A stretch of DNA of 64,000 bases from a bacterium HR28 (GTDB taxonomy: Bacteria; Chloroflexota; Chloroflexia; Thermomicrobiales; Thermomicrobiaceae). A program made the translations under genes and the position numbers. Each line of letters begins with the position of its first letter. The first letter of the stretch is position 1. The notes under the pieces are model-generated. The model was not told the DNA's origin, searched no databases, and worked only from the letters and a program-made list of their open reading frames with translations. This document shows positions 36,581-44,951 of this stretch, piece by piece. The stretch is taken from NCBI GenBank assembly GCA_002898255.1, contig BEIE01000002.1, forward strand, positions 558,001 through 622,000. The letters are read 5' to 3'.

Positions 36581-37486
36581 ATGGAACGACTCTGGGCGCC
36601 GTGGCGGTTGCGGTACGTCGAGGGAGAAGTGCGGCACCGCGGGTGCATCTTCTGCGAGAAACCGGCAGCTGGTGACGATGTACGCGAACTGATCTTGCTC
36701 CGGGGAGCACGGGCCTACCTTATCATGAATCTTTTTCCGTATAATACCGGCCACGCGATGGCCGTGCCCTTTCAGCACGTGGCGGACCTTGCTGAGCTCG
36801 ACCGGGAGACAACGGCGGAACTGTTCGAGTTGGTGACGTGGCTTACGGTCGCCCAGCGGCGTGCGCTGCGCTGCGATGGGTTTAACGTGGGACTGAATCT
36901 GGGAGCCGTTGCTGGTGCAGGGATTAGCGATCACCTGCATGTGCACATTGTGCCGCGGTGGCAAGGTGATGCGAATTTCATGCCGATCCTTGCCAACACG
37001 ATGGTGATTCCAGAACTCATCCCGGTGACCTACGCGAAGTTACGTGCGGAATTAGAGGTTTCCAGCTTTGGGCGTGCCGAGGGCGTTGTGCCGCAGGCGG
37101 GAGCAATCGTCTGGCTACCTGACGAGGGGAAACTGGCCCTGCGGCGAGCTGCCGATGGCACGATTGTTCTGCCGAAAGGGCACATTGAGCCGGGCGAGGC
37201 TGCGTATCGAGCGGCGCTCCGCGAAGTTGCAGAAGAGCTGGGGCTAGTGGGGGAGGTCATTGGCTGGGGCGGGGTCTTAGAGTTCGCTGCCGGGGGGCGT
37301 CCGCGCCGCGTAGCGTATCTCCTCGTGCAGGCACGGCCAGGTGCTGATTTCGAGCGGCATTTGGGTCATGACACGCTCCTGTTCGAGCCGAGTGAGGCAG
37401 TCGAAGCATTGACGCATGAAGACGCGCGTACGCTGGTTATTGAGACTCTCCGCCGGATCGGGATACCCGTCGTGACGCGGCGATGA
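36581..37486 (+). CDS. HIT-domain / Nudix hydrolase fusion
   Basis: 301 residues joining two nucleotide-hydrolase families. Residues 1-160 are a HIT domain of the Ap4A phosphorylase type, with a CIFC metal pair, FPYNTGHAMAVP and the HIT motif HLHVHIVP (His118, His120, His122). Residues 170-300 are a Nudix domain with a complete box (Gly199 to Gly220: G-x5-E-x7-REVAEELG). Both families cleave dinucleoside polyphosphates such as Ap4A, so the fusion may process such alarmones in two steps. ATG 36581 has AGGAG six bases upstream. Its stop overlaps the next ATG by four bases. Confidence 0.9.
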   Translation: MERLWAPWRLRYVEGEVRHRGCIFCEKPAAGDDVRELILLRGARAYLIMNLFPYNTGHAMAVPFQHVADLAELDRETTAELFELVTWLTVAQRRALRCDGFNVGLNLGAVAGAGISDHLHVHIVPRWQGDANFMPILANTMVIPELIPVTYAKLRAELEVSSFGRAEGVVPQAGAIVWLPDEGKLALRRAADGTIVLPKGHIEPGEAAYRAALREVAEELGLVGEVIGWGGVLEFAAGGRPRRVAYLLVQARPGADFERHLGHDTLLFEPSEAVEALTHEDARTLVIETLRRIGIPVVTRR

Positions 37487-38502
37487 GGAAGCGGTTTGTC
37501 GTCGCGAGCATAGTGTTGGCGTTCCTGTTCACGTTGGCGCTGCCGCTCAGTCGGTCAGGAGCGGTGGCGCCGGCGGTATGCATCGCGGCAGGGGATTCGC
37601 TGGCAGCGGGGGTGGGCAGTACGCTGCCGCGGGAACGCAGCGCGGCGGCGATCCTCTGCCAGTGGAGCGGGGAGTTCTTCGGAGAGCGGACGGAGTTGGT
37701 GAGTATCGCTGTCCCTGGAGAGCGAACCAGCTCCTTCCTCACTGAAGGCCAGCTTGGCCGGTTGCGCGAAACCGTGGAAGCAGCGCAGCGGCAGAGGAGC
37801 ACAATCCGCTTCGTCCTGGTGAGCTTGGGCGGGAACGATCTTCTGGCTCTCCAGAACACGAACGAGAGTGAGCGAGACCGTGCCTTCGCGGAGTTCCAGA
37901 TGAACCTTGGCGAAGCGCTCGCGGCGATCCGTCGGACCGTTGGTGAGGTGCCGCTCTTGGTGCTGACACTGTACGACCCAACCGAGGGGGATCCGGCAGC
38001 CGAGCGTAGCGAAAGCTGGTGGGTGGCGCGGTTCAATAGCGAACTCCGTGCCCAGGCGAGCGCAGTGGGGGCGTCGGTGGTCGACCTGGAGAATCCGTTC
38101 CGCGGACACAGCGCGGAGTGGACCTGGTGGCCGGTCGATGTGCATCCGACGAACGAGGGCTATGAGGCGATTGCACGGCAGGCCTGGAAAGCGCTCGGGT
38201 GGGATCGGGAGGCGCCGCAAGTCCGGATCGAGCGACCGCAGGATGGGGAGCAGGTGGATCGTCGGTACCTTACCGTCCGGGCACAGGTGACGGATGCGGG
38301 TGGAGTTGAACGTGTGAGCATGTGGGTGGATGGCCAGGAAGTCGGTACGCTCGATCCATTGTCCGAGCGCGATGAGTGGATCACACTGTGGGAGACACCA
38401 TGGCCGATGGCGGGGCCGCCGATCACCCTGGAAGTGCGAGCGGAGGATCGCGCGGGAAACGAAGGGCGTGCAGCGGTCCGGTTGGAGCGTTTCCGTGAGT
38501 GA
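37483..38502 (+). CDS. Secreted SGNH hydrolase with C-terminal Ig-like domain
   Basis: 339 residues. A signal peptide (VVASIVLAFLFTLALPLSRSGA) precedes an SGNH/GDSL esterase domain with GDSL (Ser39), GGND and DVHPTNEG (Asp and His), so the catalytic residues are all present. The last 100 residues (APQVRIERPQDGEQVDRRYLT onward) look like a bacterial Ig-like beta-sandwich. Probably exported and active on cell-surface esters. Translationally coupled to the HIT-Nudix gene (ATGA overlap) and overlapping the DUF4388 gene downstream. Confidence 0.87.
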   Translation: MRKRFVVASIVLAFLFTLALPLSRSGAVAPAVCIAAGDSLAAGVGSTLPRERSAAAILCQWSGEFFGERTELVSIAVPGERTSSFLTEGQLGRLRETVEAAQRQRSTIRFVLVSLGGNDLLALQNTNESERDRAFAEFQMNLGEALAAIRRTVGEVPLLVLTLYDPTEGDPAAERSESWWVARFNSELRAQASAVGASVVDLENPFRGHSAEWTWWPVDVHPTNEGYEAIARQAWKALGWDREAPQVRIERPQDGEQVDRRYLTVRAQVTDAGGVERVSMWVDGQEVGTLDPLSERDEWITLWETPWPMAGPPITLEVRAEDRAGNEGRAAVRLERFRE

Positions 38503-39646
38503 GACGAGGCCCGATCCAACGGTAGAGAACACGGTGTATGACACGCCGGACTTGGAAGGGCGGTTGGGAGCGTTCACGCTCTCCGACCTCTTGCAGATGC
38601 TCGGTTACACGCACAAGACAGGGACACTCACCCTGATCCAGGGCTGGAACACACGGACAATCACTTTCGAGCAGGGGCGGATCACCTATGTAGCAGCGGG
38701 ATCGCGTCTGCCGACATTACCGGAGCTTTTGGTGCGTGCCGGCAGAGTGCAGGCGCGTAAGCTGGAAGAGCTGAGCGCAGAAGAGTCGGACGAGGGGCGG
38801 TTACTTGCCCGGTTGGTGCGCGAGGAGAAAATAACACCGGAAGATATCCAGCGGTGCCGGGAGCAGCAGCTCGAGATTGCCATCTACACGCTGTTCCTTT
38901 GGCGGAACTGCCGTTTCGCATTCCGCGCGAATGTCTGCCAGTACGAGGACGGTATTCCGATCACGGTCGACAGTCTCCAGCTTGTCCTGGAGGGAACGCG
39001 CCGCGTCGACGAGTGGATCCAGCTCAGCCCGGTGATTCCCTCTGTCTCGATGATCTTCCGGAAGCGTGGGCCGGTGCGACCGTTGCCAGTGGAGTTGGCA
39101 ACGATTTACGAGCTCGTGGACGGGCAACGCGATGTAGCGACGATTGCACGCGAAGCCGGATGGACACAGTTTGAGACAGCGCGAGCACTCTACCAGCTGC
39201 ACCAGCTGGGCATGGTCGAGGCGGTTCCGCCGAACCGAGCCAAGATCATCGAGCTCTTCACACTAGCCGTGGAATCGATCTACCTCAAGCTTGTCCTCTA
39301 TGACTATCCGCGGGTTGCGCTGGAGTTTGAGCAGCAGCTGAATCGCTTTGCGCGGCAGCACGGGTTGCGGGTGCGCATGGCTGCCGGACGCGTGATTAAG
39401 ACAGACCGTGAGACGCGGTTGAGCTCAACCGAGCTGATCGACCTGTACAAGCTGTTCATTGCGATCCAGAACAACAAGTTTCAGAAACTGTTCGACCCGA
39501 CGATCGCGCGAGGGTTGATGGAGGGGCTTTACCGACACGTCGATCCGGAGCTGCAGCAGATGCTCCGGATGTACGAGTTCTACCAGATTGAAGGTCTCTT
39601 CCCGCGCCGGGCGCAGCGACCTGTCGAACAGCGCCTCGAGCAGTGA
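38495..39646 (+). CDS. DUF4388 domain protein
   Basis: 383 residues. The DUF4388 domain (LEGRLGAFTLSDLLQMLGYTHKTGTLTL, then TRTITFEQGRITYVA) is followed by a helical region (REEKITPEDIQRCREQQLEIAIYTLFLW), a winged-helix-like part (LATIYELVDGQRDVATIAREAGW) and a C-terminal helical domain of unknown type. GTG 38495 follows GGAG by seven bases and lies inside the end of the SGNH gene. The shared DUF4388 plus winged-helix layout recalls the protein at 28.9-29.5 kb. Role probably regulatory; partner unknown. Confidence 0.8.
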   Translation: MSETRPDPTVENTVYDTPDLEGRLGAFTLSDLLQMLGYTHKTGTLTLIQGWNTRTITFEQGRITYVAAGSRLPTLPELLVRAGRVQARKLEELSAEESDEGRLLARLVREEKITPEDIQRCREQQLEIAIYTLFLWRNCRFAFRANVCQYEDGIPITVDSLQLVLEGTRRVDEWIQLSPVIPSVSMIFRKRGPVRPLPVELATIYELVDGQRDVATIAREAGWTQFETARALYQLHQLGMVEAVPPNRAKIIELFTLAVESIYLKLVLYDYPRVALEFEQQLNRFARQHGLRVRMAAGRVIKTDRETRLSSTELIDLYKLFIAIQNNKFQKLFDPTIARGLMEGLYRHVDPELQQMLRMYEFYQIEGLFPRRAQRPVEQRLEQ

Positions 39647-39671
39647 GAACGCACCACACGCACAGGAGATT

Positions 39672-40883
39672 TCACGCTCTCCGTCCTGGGTAGATCTCGA
39701 GTGCGGCGGCGAGCAGGGATGCGGCGTGCTCGAGAACAGGCTCGGGCTGCACGAGGGCGAGACGGACAGCCCGATGTCCACAGCCAGGAGTAGCATAGAA
39801 GCCGCTCAGGGGAGCGACCATAACAGTTTCGCCACCGAGCGCGAAGTCGGTGAGAAGCCACGCGGCAAAGCGCTCTGCGTCATCAACGGGGAGTTCGGCG
39901 ACAAGGTAGAGTGCACCAGCTGGCGGGATAGGACGAACGCCGGGGATCTGCCGCAACGCGGCGAGCATCGTGTCACGACGCCGGCGGTAGGTTGTGACGA
40001 CCTCGGCGACGTAGGTCTCTGGCGCATCGAGCGCGGCAATGGCGGCGAGTTGTGCGACGAGGGGAAGCGAGAGACGAAGCTCGGCCAGCGATGCCGCCGC
40101 GGCGATGACGTCGCGATTTCGGCTAATCAGAGCGCCGATGCGAAGCCCGCACGCGTTGAAGCGCTTGGAAATACTGTCAATGACGATGGCATGGCCGTCG
40201 AGCCCGGGCATTTCCAGCGCGCTGGGCGCGCGTGTACCGCTGAAGACGAGCTCGCGGTATGTCTCGTCACTGTAGAAGAACAGGTTGTACTCGATCGCCA
40301 GCTCGGCGAGAGCCTGAAAGGCTGCGCGATCGTACAGTGTCCCAGTGGGATTAGAGGGACTACAGAGAAGAATGCCTCGCGTGCGCGGGGAAATGTGTGT
40401 ACGGATGGCCTCGGGGGAGATCGGACCATAGCGGTCAGGGCTGGGTACTGGCACGAGTTCGACGCCGGCGGCGGTCAGAATGCCTTGGTAGGGTGCATAG
40501 AACGGCTCGGGCACGAGCACCTGGTCGCCGGGATCTGTGGTGGCGAGGATGGCAAGCCAGAGTGCTTCGCTCGCCCCACCGGTCACGACGACCTCCTCCG
40601 GGCTGATCGACAGGCCAACCCGTTGGTAGTACCGCACCCAGGCAGCAATGAGTTCGGGAATCCCGCGTGACGGGGTATAGGTCGGTCGCTGACCGGCTGC
40701 CGCCGCGATTGCAGCACTGACGCCAGGTGGGGGAGGGAGATCGGGTTGGCCGATGTTGAGATGAATCACGCGGATACCGCGCGCTTTGGCTGCATCGGCG
40801 AGGGGAACAAGACCGCGAATCGGAGATGGCGGAATCGCTTGCGCGCGGGTCGAGACGTTCGGTGCGACCGTTCGCTGGACCAT
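39672..40883 (-). CDS. Fold-type I aminotransferase (class I/II)
   Basis: 403 residues. It has IHLNIGQPDLPPP, YTPSRGIPELI, CSPSNPTGTLYDRA, FYSDETYRELVFSG and the PLP lysine in DSISKRFNACGLRIGAL. These are hallmarks of the aspartate/aromatic aminotransferase group. ATG 40883 is chosen for GGGGAGG four bases upstream. The substrate is not predictable. It is divergent from the radical SAM selenoprotein with 260 bases between, and could share regulation. It is not linked to the T-box or lysX. Confidence 0.87.
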   Translation of the reverse strand: MVQRTVAPNVSTRAQAIPPSPIRGLVPLADAAKARGIRVIHLNIGQPDLPPPPGVSAAIAAAAGQRPTYTPSRGIPELIAAWVRYYQRVGLSISPEEVVVTGGASEALWLAILATTDPGDQVLVPEPFYAPYQGILTAAGVELVPVPSPDRYGPISPEAIRTHISPRTRGILLCSPSNPTGTLYDRAAFQALAELAIEYNLFFYSDETYRELVFSGTRAPSALEMPGLDGHAIVIDSISKRFNACGLRIGALISRNRDVIAAAASLAELRLSLPLVAQLAAIAALDAPETYVAEVVTTYRRRRDTMLAALRQIPGVRPIPPAGALYLVAELPVDDAERFAAWLLTDFALGGETVMVAPLSGFYATPGCGHRAVRLALVQPEPVLEHAASLLAAALEIYPGRRA

Positions 40884-41144
40884 TGTGCCTCCCCCCACCC
40901 AACGACACGTACGGCCCACCAGTTTAGCACTCGCGTGCGGCGTAGCGCGAGCGTCTTTTCGAGATACCGGAACGGCAGAGGGTAGAACACTCGTGAAATC
41001 AGGGAGAAGAGGAGCGCAGCAGCCACGTTGCCAGGTATTGGCGTACCATGGGCTGGGAGGGAGAGCTGGCAGAGAGCATCACCGGGGCAGCGCCGCGTGC
41101 TACGCTTGCAGACGATAGCGGTCTATCCCGCGGAGGGTGATCCG

Positions 41145-42617
41145 GTGAGTGTTCGAGCGGAGGTCGCGGACACGACAGGGCGCGACCTGCACGAGCCAGG
41201 TGCGATTCTCTTGCTGTCCTGCTACGAGCTCGGCCATCAGCCGCTGAGCCTCGCCATGCCGCTTGCCTACTTGCGAGAAGCGGGATACCAACCGCTGGCA
41301 ATTGACACGGCGGTGCAGGAGCTCCCGGCGGCAGCGATCAAGCAAGCGAGGCTGGTGGCCATCTCCGTCCCGATGCACACTGCCCTCCGTCTGGGTGTTG
41401 GACTTGGCGAGCGCATCCGGGCCGTGAATCCTGGGGTGCACCTCTGCTACTACGGCCTGTACGCCTGGTTAAACCGTGACTATCTCTTGCGGGAACTCGC
41501 CGACAGCGTGATCGGTGGTGAGATCGAGGTGCCCCTCTTAGGGCTTGCTCAGGCACTGGAGCGTGGTGGGCCGGTCACAGTGCCCGGGGTTGTGACGCGA
41601 GAGCAGTCGTCTGCGCCAGCGCTCGTCCGCGTCAGTTTTCCGGTTCCGGCTCGCGACGTTCTGCCACCACCGCGCCACTACGCGCATCTGATCATCGATG
41701 GCCAGGTCGTGCCGGCAGGATACACAGAAGCAACCCGTGGGTGTCATCATACCTGCGCACATTGCCCCGTCGTGCCGGTCTACCGTGGACGGTTCTTTGC
41801 CATCCCACGCCAGGTGGTCCTGGCGGATATCCGGCAGCAGGTGGCCACCGGTGTCCGGCACATCACCTTTGGTGATCCTGACTTCTTGAATGGGCCGACA
41901 CATAGCCTGCGCATCTGCCGTGCGTTGCACGAGGAGTTCCCTGATGTTACCTTTGATTTCACAACGCGGATCGAGCATATCGTCCGACATCGGGACCTGA
42001 TGCCGGAGTTCCGGCGGCTGGGCTGCGTTTTCGTCGTCTCGGCAGTAGAGCTCCTCAGCGAGCGAGCACTCAAGGCGATCCGGAAGGGCCACTCACGGGT
42101 AGACGTTCTTGAAGCGCTTCGCGTCTGCGACAACGCGGGCATCGCGCTACGGCCGTCGCTCTTGCCGTTCACGCCGTGGACAACCCTCGAGGACTACCTG
42201 GAGCTTCTGGAGTTCATTGAGGAAGAGGAGCTCATCGAGCACGTCGATCCGGTCCATCTTTCCATTCGCTTGCTCATTCCGCCCGGCTCGGCACTGCTGG
42301 AGGTCCCAGAACTTCGGCCCTACTTGGGACCGCTGGATGAGGCGAACTTCACCTATACCTGGCGGCATCCCGACCCGCGGATGGACGAGTTCCAGCAGGC
42401 TGTCGCCGAGCTTGCGGAGCGGGCGACGCGGGAGGGCTGGGATCCCTACACCACCTTTGCGGCGGTGCGCGCACTGGCCTGGGAGACTGCTGGAAAGCAG
42501 CCACCCAGTGAGCCGCCGCGGCGTCGACGAAAGCGACCGGCACCGCCGCGGCTCACCGAATCGTGGTTCTGCTGAGCGGAGCCGCTCGCGGACCCGGTGG
42601 GTCCCGCAGAATCCTAA
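41145..42617 (+). CDS. CUAEP-tail radical SAM selenoprotein (B12-binding type), UGA read as Sec
   Basis: Conceptual length 490 residues with selenocysteine at 477. The N-terminal part (about 20-140) resembles a cobalamin-binding-type domain. The radical SAM core has Cys200-x3-Cys204-x2-Cys207 (RGCHHTCAHC), then TFGDPDFLNG. Read conventionally it would stop at TGA 42573 after WFC. The bases continue in frame as TGC-TGA-GCG-GAG-CCG, that is Cys-Sec-Ala-Glu-Pro, the tail that names the CUAEP/CCAEP radical SAM family, then ten more residues to TAA 42615. A SECIS-like hairpin follows the UGA. GTG 41145 has GGAGG eight bases upstream. The reaction is unknown. Confidence 0.82.
42588..42607 (+). promoter_or_regulatory. 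Bacterial SECIS-like hairpin after the UGA codon
   Basis: GCGGACCC (42588-42595) pairs with GGGTCCCGC (42599-42607) with one bulged C, leaving a GGT loop. The loop begins 21 bases past the UGA and has G in its first two positions, in line with bacterial SECIS rules. Confidence 0.65.
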
Positions 42618-42630
42618 GGAGGATCGCAAG

Positions 42631-43941
42631 TCAACGAAGCGAGTGATCATGTCCACTCGCCTTGTAGGCGAGCGGGATGAGCAGGAGCGATGCGATCAGC
42701 GCGGTGAACGCGAGGGCGAGAAAAAGTGAAGTGCCGGTGACGAGACCAGGAACAAGTCCCCCGAGGATTCCGCCAACCGAGCCAACACCGTTGACGATGC
42801 CCACAGCGATTGCGGCCTGTGACCCACCGGCTTCGGCGGCTGCGACGCCGACGATTAACGACTCCGCGGCGTAGAGGGTGATACCGAGCGCGAGCAGGAC
42901 GAGCGCGATCAGCCACCAACGCTGGGTCCGTGCCGCAACAGGGAAGAGAAGAAGGGCCACGGTACAGCCGAGCAAGGCAAAGACAGCAGGCCGGACGCGG
43001 TGTCCCCCAAAGAGCCGATCCGAGATCGTGCCAGCGAGGAGTGGGCCGGCCAGGCCGGCGAGCCCCAGGAGTCCGGCGATCGCTGTGGCGGCACCGGCAT
43101 CGAGAGATGGCAAGGCGTCACGGACAAGTACTGGTGCCCAGAAGACTGTCGCATAGATGACCGGCTTGAGGAGAAAATCAGCACCGCTCAGGAGCCAAAG
43201 CGGACGGCTGCGGAGGAGCACGAAGGGTTGTCTCTTGCTGGCTCGAACCTGCCGGCCTGCCTGATCCGGTGCGAACCAGGCGCGCAGCCACAGTGCGTAG
43301 GCGACGGCGACGAGGAGTGCGATCGTCGCGCCCGCCAGCGGTGCGGCACGCCACTGGCCGATGACCGAGTAAGCGAACCAGCCGAGAAGGACGGGAGCAG
43401 CGAGCGCACCGAAGGCATAGCTCGTGCTGAGGATCCCGAATGCGACGCCACGCCGGTGCGGTGGGGTATGTTGTGCGACATCACTGCAGACCGCGGCCCA
43501 GCCGGTGGCTTGTGCTGTGCCCTGGAGGAGGAGTGCGACGAGGAGAAACCAGGGTGCAGACGCTGTAGCAAAGAGCAGAGAAGCTCCGCACGCGATACCA
43601 AGCCCCAGGACAACGAGTCGACGTGGGCCGATGCGGTCAGTCAGTGCGCCGGCCACGAACTGACCGGCGGCGTAGACGGCGAGGAAGAGCCCATCGGCAA
43701 GCCCAAGGAAAGCGCGCGAAAGCGCAAGAGATGGATCGGCAAGCAGGCCGAGTTTGCTCGCGGCGAAGGCGAGTCGCGGAAAGTAGAAGGCAGCGTAGGC
43801 GAGCCAGCTCGCAGCGAGGATATGGTTGGGACCAACTCCACCCCAGGCGAGCCCCTGTTCGCCTGGGGATCCCTTGGGGCGCCGATGTGGCGTGTTGTCA
43901 AGAGTGTTCGTTCCACGCCGTGTAATCGTGCAGAACGGCAC
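42631..43941 (-). CDS. MFS transporter
   Basis: 436 residues with about twelve hydrophobic segments. The loop 2-3 motif is GALTDRIGPRRLVVLGLG and the C-half counterpart is GTISDRLFGGHRVRPAVF, the general pattern of sugar-phosphate/organic-anion MFS permeases. The N-terminus has about 30 extra polar residues before the first helix. GTG 43941 has GGAGG five bases upstream. It is convergent with the selenoprotein, 13 bases apart. The substrate is unknown. Confidence 0.83.
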   Translation of the reverse strand: MPFCTITRRGTNTLDNTPHRRPKGSPGEQGLAWGGVGPNHILAASWLAYAAFYFPRLAFAASKLGLLADPSLALSRAFLGLADGLFLAVYAAGQFVAGALTDRIGPRRLVVLGLGIACGASLLFATASAPWFLLVALLLQGTAQATGWAAVCSDVAQHTPPHRRGVAFGILSTSYAFGALAAPVLLGWFAYSVIGQWRAAPLAGATIALLVAVAYALWLRAWFAPDQAGRQVRASKRQPFVLLRSRPLWLLSGADFLLKPVIYATVFWAPVLVRDALPSLDAGAATAIAGLLGLAGLAGPLLAGTISDRLFGGHRVRPAVFALLGCTVALLLFPVAARTQRWWLIALVLLALGITLYAAESLIVGVAAAEAGGSQAAIAVGIVNGVGSVGGILGGLVPGLVTGTSLFLALAFTALIASLLLIPLAYKASGHDHSLR

Positions 43942-44543
43942 AGGATCCTCCCACTCCGGGCCTGTACGGTAACCGATGGCATGGCTGTTCTCAAGCGGGA
44001 GAACGCCTGGCGATCAACTGCTCGCTGCCAGTACGCGGCGATGGCTCACCGCGCGTTCAGCCACCTGGCTGGCGGAGTCGTCGTTCTTGTCTCGATTGGG
44101 TGGGAACGTGCGACGGCCCATGAAGTCTTGTGAGACCAAGCAGCCTCTCGTGTTCCCCTGCCTGAGTTTGACAACTTCTCTCGCTGATCGGTGGTTCACA
44201 GTCAACAGAACGGTGTACAGAGGCGCTCAGGCGAGAGGGGATGTTTCCACGGACGGGGCCGACAGCATCACGGGCCAGCTTCTTGACACTTTCGGCAATC
44301 CGCGGCGAGTGGTGAAGTGTGCGAACTGATGCGGCCGTCTCTTTGTTTCTCTTTGCGCCAGTGCGTTCAGCGGCGGAATCGACCGCAAACGCTTCTCACA
44401 GATGAACATCATGCAAGGGGTGTAGCAGCTCTGTACCGGGCGGGATGAGCGCGGCCAGTGTGCAACTGGGGCAGGACGGCGGGGTAAGGAGCTCGGTACA
44501 CTCCTCACTGGCAGAATGGTTCTGCTGGGGGCATGGATCCACA
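43942..44543. other. Intergenic, no gene seen
   Basis: About 600 bases between the MFS gene start and the ASCH gene; no supported frame and no clear promoter. Confidence 0.4.
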
Positions 44544-44951
44544 ATGGACGAAGAACGGCGGCGTGGTGAGGAACCCGAGGAGCGCATCCCAGAGCGCTCG
44601 TTAATCGTGCGTGAGCCCTGGGCCTCATACATTGTTCAGGGGCGGAAGACCTGGGAAGTCCGACGCTACCCGACGCGGGTCCGCGGGCGGATCGGAATCG
44701 TGAGCCCGCGTGGGTTAATCGGGGCGGTTCGCCTGGTTCGTGTGCTCGGACCATTCTCGGTGGAGGAGCTCCTGGAGGAGATCGAGCGGCATCTTGCACC
44801 CGAGGAGTTTCTGCGGGAGTACGCGCAGGAACGACCGCTTTGGGTGTGGGAGCTCGAGGAGGCAGAAGAGTTCGAGGAGCCCTACGAGGTCGAACGAGCA
44901 GGGGGACCTCGGATCTGGGTGCTCCGCCGGTCGGTGCGGCGGCGCGATTAG
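44544..44951 (+). CDS. ASCH-domain protein
   Basis: 135 residues. The ASCH beta-barrel begins RSLIVREPWASYIVQGRKTWEVRRYPT, with the RGRIGIVSPRGLIGAVRLV strand pair; it ends with an acidic helix region and RIWVLRRSVRR. ASCH domains bind RNA, and one (E. coli YqfB) removes acetyl from N4-acetylcytidine. ATG 44544 lacks a strong ribosome site. Its 3' end overlaps the end of the GNAT-ABC gene by four bases, tail to tail. Function here not established. Confidence 0.8.
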   Translation: MDEERRRGEEPEERIPERSLIVREPWASYIVQGRKTWEVRRYPTRVRGRIGIVSPRGLIGAVRLVRVLGPFSVEELLEEIERHLAPEEFLREYAQERPLWVWELEEAEEFEEPYEVERAGGPRIWVLRRSVRRRD

